Part shown: positions 5,257 through 7,503 of the stretch, piece by piece
Position numbering within the stretch: position 1 is the stretch's first letter
Layout of the letters: the number at the start of each line of letters is the position of its first letter
NCBI GenBank assembly: GCA_024638905.1
Contig: JAHEJH010000081.1
Span: forward strand, 1-7,503
Length of the DNA: 7,503 nucleotides
DNA from: Luminiphilus sp.
GTDB lineage: Bacteria; Pseudomonadota; Gammaproteobacteria; Pseudomonadales; Halieaceae
Reading direction: 5' to 3'
Notes under the pieces: generated by a model
What the model was told of the DNA's origin: nothing
Database searches by the model: none
Seen by the model: only the letters and a program-made list of their open reading frames with translations
Position numbers and translations under genes: made by a program

Positions 5257-6614
5257 GCGTACGGAAGCGTCGGCCCCTGCCAATCAACCGCCGACTTTAT
5301 TCTCTGGTGATGCGTCTGGCGGTGCCGTTTTTACTGCTCCGCTTGCTCTGGCGCAGTCGCCGGCACAGTGGTTATCGAAGTCAACTCTGGCACCGACTTG
5401 GACTCTATGGTCGCGATCGAGCGTCGCGCTCGAATGAGCGGGTTTGGATACATGCCGTGTCGGTAGGGGAAACCCTAGCGATGGCGCCCCTCTTGGAGCG
5501 ACTACTGGCAGATCGACCTGATCTGACAGTGCTGGTGACATCTACCACGCCCACCGGTGCCGAGCAGGTAGAGCAGAAATTTGCTGGCCGTGTGGAGTGG
5601 TGCTGGGCGCCCTTCGATACCCCCGGGGCGGTCAGACGCTTTCTTGCACACTGGCACCCCACGGTGGGCGCTCTGGTTGAAACGGAAATCTGGCCGAATC
5701 TCCTCACACACGCCGCCGCCAGAGGCGTGCCCATGATTTTGCTCAATGCGCGGCTGTCTGAGCGATCCGCAAGCGGGTACGGCCGTGTCGCTGGGTTAAC
5801 GCGGCAAACGTTGGGTCATTTGGCAGCGGTTGCCGCGCAAACCGAGTCGGATGCGAGTCGGCTGCGCGCGCTGGGCGCCGCCGAGGAGGCGGTCATCGTG
5901 ACCGGCAGTTTGAAGTTTGCACTGGACCGCAGTGCGCTGCGCCAGGCTAATGAGCAGGAGCGACTGCAATTTGGGCCAAGCGCTTTCGGTCGGCCCGTCT
6001 GGCTTGCGGCCAGCACCCATCCCGGTGAGGAAGAGCCGGTGCTCGAGGCCTTTGCGCGACTTAAAACTGAGCGCCCTGATGCGCTACTGATGCTTGCGCC
6101 GCGACACCCCGACCGGGTGCCGGATATTTTGTCTATGCCCGCGATGCGCCAGTATCAGGTGGCGCGTCATAGCGCCTTCCAGCCCAATGCGGGCGCCACT
6201 TTGGATACGGGGGGCGCCGCCAGCATCTCGCTTACCTGTGAGGACGATGTGCTGGTGGTCGACACACTGGGTCGGTTGAGCGCGCTCACCGGATGTGCTG
6301 ATGCCGTCTTTGTGGGCGGTAGCCTCATACCTCATGGGGGTCATAACCCACTGGAGGCGGCGGCGTGGCGCCTGCCTATCCTGTCAGGGCCGCACACCTT
6401 TAATTTCACCAGTATTTACCGCGATCTGTTCGAGGCCAACGCGGCAGTGGAGGTGGATGAGAACACGCTGTCGACGGCGCTCCTTGACTGCCTCGGTAAG
6501 CAGGTCGATACCGAGCGGGTCACCGCTATGGGCGAGCGCGCGGGCGCTTATCAGTCAGCGCAAGAAGGAGTGGTAGACCGGCAGTGGGCTGTCTTGGCGG
6601 CCCATCTGCCGTAA
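5253..6614 (+). CDS. waaA: 3-deoxy-D-manno-octulosonic acid (Kdo) transferase
   Basis: WaaA (KdtA, GT30) transfers one or two Kdo residues from CMP-Kdo to the lipid A precursor at the inner face of the cytoplasmic membrane, an early step of LPS core assembly. The 453-residue product has an N-terminal membrane anchor (about 15-33, LYSLVMRLAVPFLLLRLLW), then WIHAVSVGE at 65-73 with the presumed catalytic Glu73, LVTSTTPTG at 94-102, ETEIWPN at 143-149, NARLS at 165-169, TGSLKF at 217-222, THPGEE at 255-260, PRHPDR at 283-288, DTLG at 337-340 and the GGSL/HGGHNPLEAA block at 355-370. The start is TTG at 5253: an in-frame TGA at 5226 blocks anything much further upstream, and the next candidates (GTG 5307, ATG 5310) would cut off the start of the anchor that other WaaA proteins have. 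No clear ribosome site is visible. The stop abuts the stop of the tolC-like gene with no gap. Confidence 0.95.
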   Translation: MSVRKRRPLPINRRLYSLVMRLAVPFLLLRLLWRSRRHSGYRSQLWHRLGLYGRDRASRSNERVWIHAVSVGETLAMAPLLERLLADRPDLTVLVTSTTPTGAEQVEQKFAGRVEWCWAPFDTPGAVRRFLAHWHPTVGALVETEIWPNLLTHAAARGVPMILLNARLSERSASGYGRVAGLTRQTLGHLAAVAAQTESDASRLRALGAAEEAVIVTGSLKFALDRSALRQANEQERLQFGPSAFGRPVWLAASTHPGEEEPVLEAFARLKTERPDALLMLAPRHPDRVPDILSMPAMRQYQVARHSAFQPNAGATLDTGGAASISLTCEDDVLVVDTLGRLSALTGCADAVFVGGSLIPHGGHNPLEAAAWRLPILSGPHTFNFTSIYRDLFEANAAVEVDENTLSTALLDCLGKQVDTERVTAMGERAGAYQSAQEGVVDRQWAVLAAHLP

Positions 6615-7503
6615 TTATTCGCTACCCGAGGCAGTCGGTGCGGGTGGTGGCAACAAGAAGCCTTCCAATCTCGCAATGTCTTCTGGAGAAAGCGTGCCGG
6701 CCACCTCTTTTAGGCGCAGCGAATTAATAATGTAGTCGTAGCGACTGTTGGCGTAGTCTCGTTGCGTCCCGAACAGTTTGTTCTGCGCATTAAGCACGTC
6801 AACAATGTTCCGCGTGCCCACCTCGTAACCGGCCTGCGTAGCGTCCAGCGCGCTCTGGCTGGAAACGATCGATTGTTTTTGCGCCGCTACGCGCGAAACG
6901 TCGGACATGACAGTCATATGTAGGGACCGTGCTTGCGTCACCGTATTGCGGGTCAGATTAATCCGCGATTCTCTGGCCGCATTGAACTGCTCGGCAGCCC
7001 GTCGGCGGTTCGCACTGATCGCGCCGCCCGTTGATAAGGGCAGGTCGAAGCGGATCTGCCAGGTCTCATTGGTCTGCTCGGAATTTGGCGGGAAGTTGAA
7101 GGTGCTCTCCGGGCTCTGCGCGATGCTACCCGTGGTGTCGCTGTCCTGGTAACGATAGCTGGCCCTTACAGTTGGTGCGTGACCCATCCGTGAAGAGGTG
7201 GCGTTCTGCCGGGCGGCCTCTTCGGCAAATCGAGCCGCGGCAAGGCGGTAATTGTTCGACATGGCAAAGTCGACCCACGCGGCGCGGTCTCCTTCGGGCG
7301 GACGCGGATCAAATTCCTCGCCCAGTGCGAAAAGCTCACCGGGAGTTTGCCCGGTGAGCACAGACAGGTTCTCTTTGGCGACCGCCACGTTATTCTCGTC
7401 AACGATGCGGTTCACCTGAGCCAGGTCGCGCGCGGCCTCGGCCTCATAGACATCGGTAATGGCGATTAGGCCCACTTCGAAACGCTGGCGAGTTTGCTCC
7501 AGC
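6615..7503 (-). CDS. tolC: TolC-family outer-membrane efflux/secretion channel, N-terminal part cut by window edge
   Basis: This is the C-terminal 296 residues or so of a TolC-like outer-membrane protein, the exit duct of tripartite efflux pumps and type I secretion systems. The frame runs to the window edge: the visible part begins LEQTRQRFEVGLIAITDVYE, the first structural-repeat helix signature, and the second repeat follows as AGYEVGTRNIVDVLNAQ with NKLFGTQRDYANSRYDYI. Between them lie strand and coil regions facing the membrane (about RASYRYQDSDTTG). The C-terminus ends in a Pro-rich tail (LLPPPAPTASGSE). About a third of a typical protein, including the signal peptide, is missing beyond base 7503. 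A GTG at 7475 is an internal codon, not the start. It is convergent with waaA, sharing no intergenic base. The family is certain; TolC itself rather than a paralogue is likely from the FEVGLIAITDV sequence and the waaA neighbour. Confidence 0.9.
   Translation of the reverse strand, partial: LEQTRQRFEVGLIAITDVYEAEAARDLAQVNRIVDENNVAVAKENLSVLTGQTPGELFALGEEFDPRPPEGDRAAWVDFAMSNNYRLAAARFAEEAARQNATSSRMGHAPTVRASYRYQDSDTTGSIAQSPESTFNFPPNSEQTNETWQIRFDLPLSTGGAISANRRRAAEQFNAARESRINLTRNTVTQARSLHMTVMSDVSRVAAQKQSIVSSQSALDATQAGYEVGTRNIVDVLNAQNKLFGTQRDYANSRYDYIINSLRLKEVAGTLSPEDIARLEGFLLPPPAPTASGSE

Noticed and set aside
6606..6634. CTGCC...GGCAG inverted repeat across the waaA/tolC junction as a terminator
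   Set aside because: The stem is only 5 bp with a 19-nt loop and no T tract follows, so it is not a credible intrinsic terminator.
1..7503. CRISPR array, tRNA, rRNA, transposase or phage features
   Set aside because: No spaced direct repeats, no cloverleaf-like or rRNA-like stretch, and no mobile-element protein motifs were seen; the window is filled by envelope and glycan genes.

Overview
The window looks like chromosomal DNA of a gammaproteobacterium: high GC, LPS-type (Gram-negative) envelope genes, and a convergent waaA/tolC pair of a kind often seen in that class. A marine lineage such as the OM60/NOR5 (Halieaceae) group is a guess from overall gene flavour and was not tested. Every base except two short divergent gaps (107 and 40 bp) and one 5-bp convergent gap lies in a gene. 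No RNA gene, CRISPR array, insertion sequence or phage gene was seen.

Layout: (1) 1-1361, minus strand: rfbC (cut by the window edge) and rfbA, overlapping by 11 bp, two steps of dTDP-L-rhamnose synthesis. (2) 1362-1468: divergent gap with weak promoter-like boxes on both strands. (3) 1469-4571, plus strand: a tightly overlapped three-gene run coding for a GT4 glycosyltransferase, a class I SAM methyltransferase, and an alpha/alpha-toroid protein of the kind often auto-named 'prenyltransferase/squalene cyclase-like'. Overlaps are 7 bp and 4 bp. (4) 4577-5212, minus strand: a second class I methyltransferase, possibly metal-dependent, convergent with the toroid gene. (5) 5213-5252: divergent gap with a good ribosome site and a TATACT box for the methyltransferase, and an unusual TTG start for waaA. 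(6) 5253-6614, plus strand: waaA (kdtA), Kdo transferase. (7) 6615-7503, minus strand: the C-terminal half of a TolC-family outer-membrane channel, directly abutting waaA.

Taken together the region concerns the cell envelope and its glycans. rfbA/rfbC supply an activated deoxysugar and waaA builds the inner LPS core. The GT4, methyltransferase, toroid and methyltransferase set in the middle looks like a small uncharacterised pathway that assembles and methylates a glycan or glycolipid in the cytoplasm. Its product cannot be read from the sequence. It is the most interesting part of the window, mainly because the toroid protein has QW-like repeats but no DXDD cyclase motif and sits in a cassette with sugar-modifying enzymes rather than isoprenoid genes.
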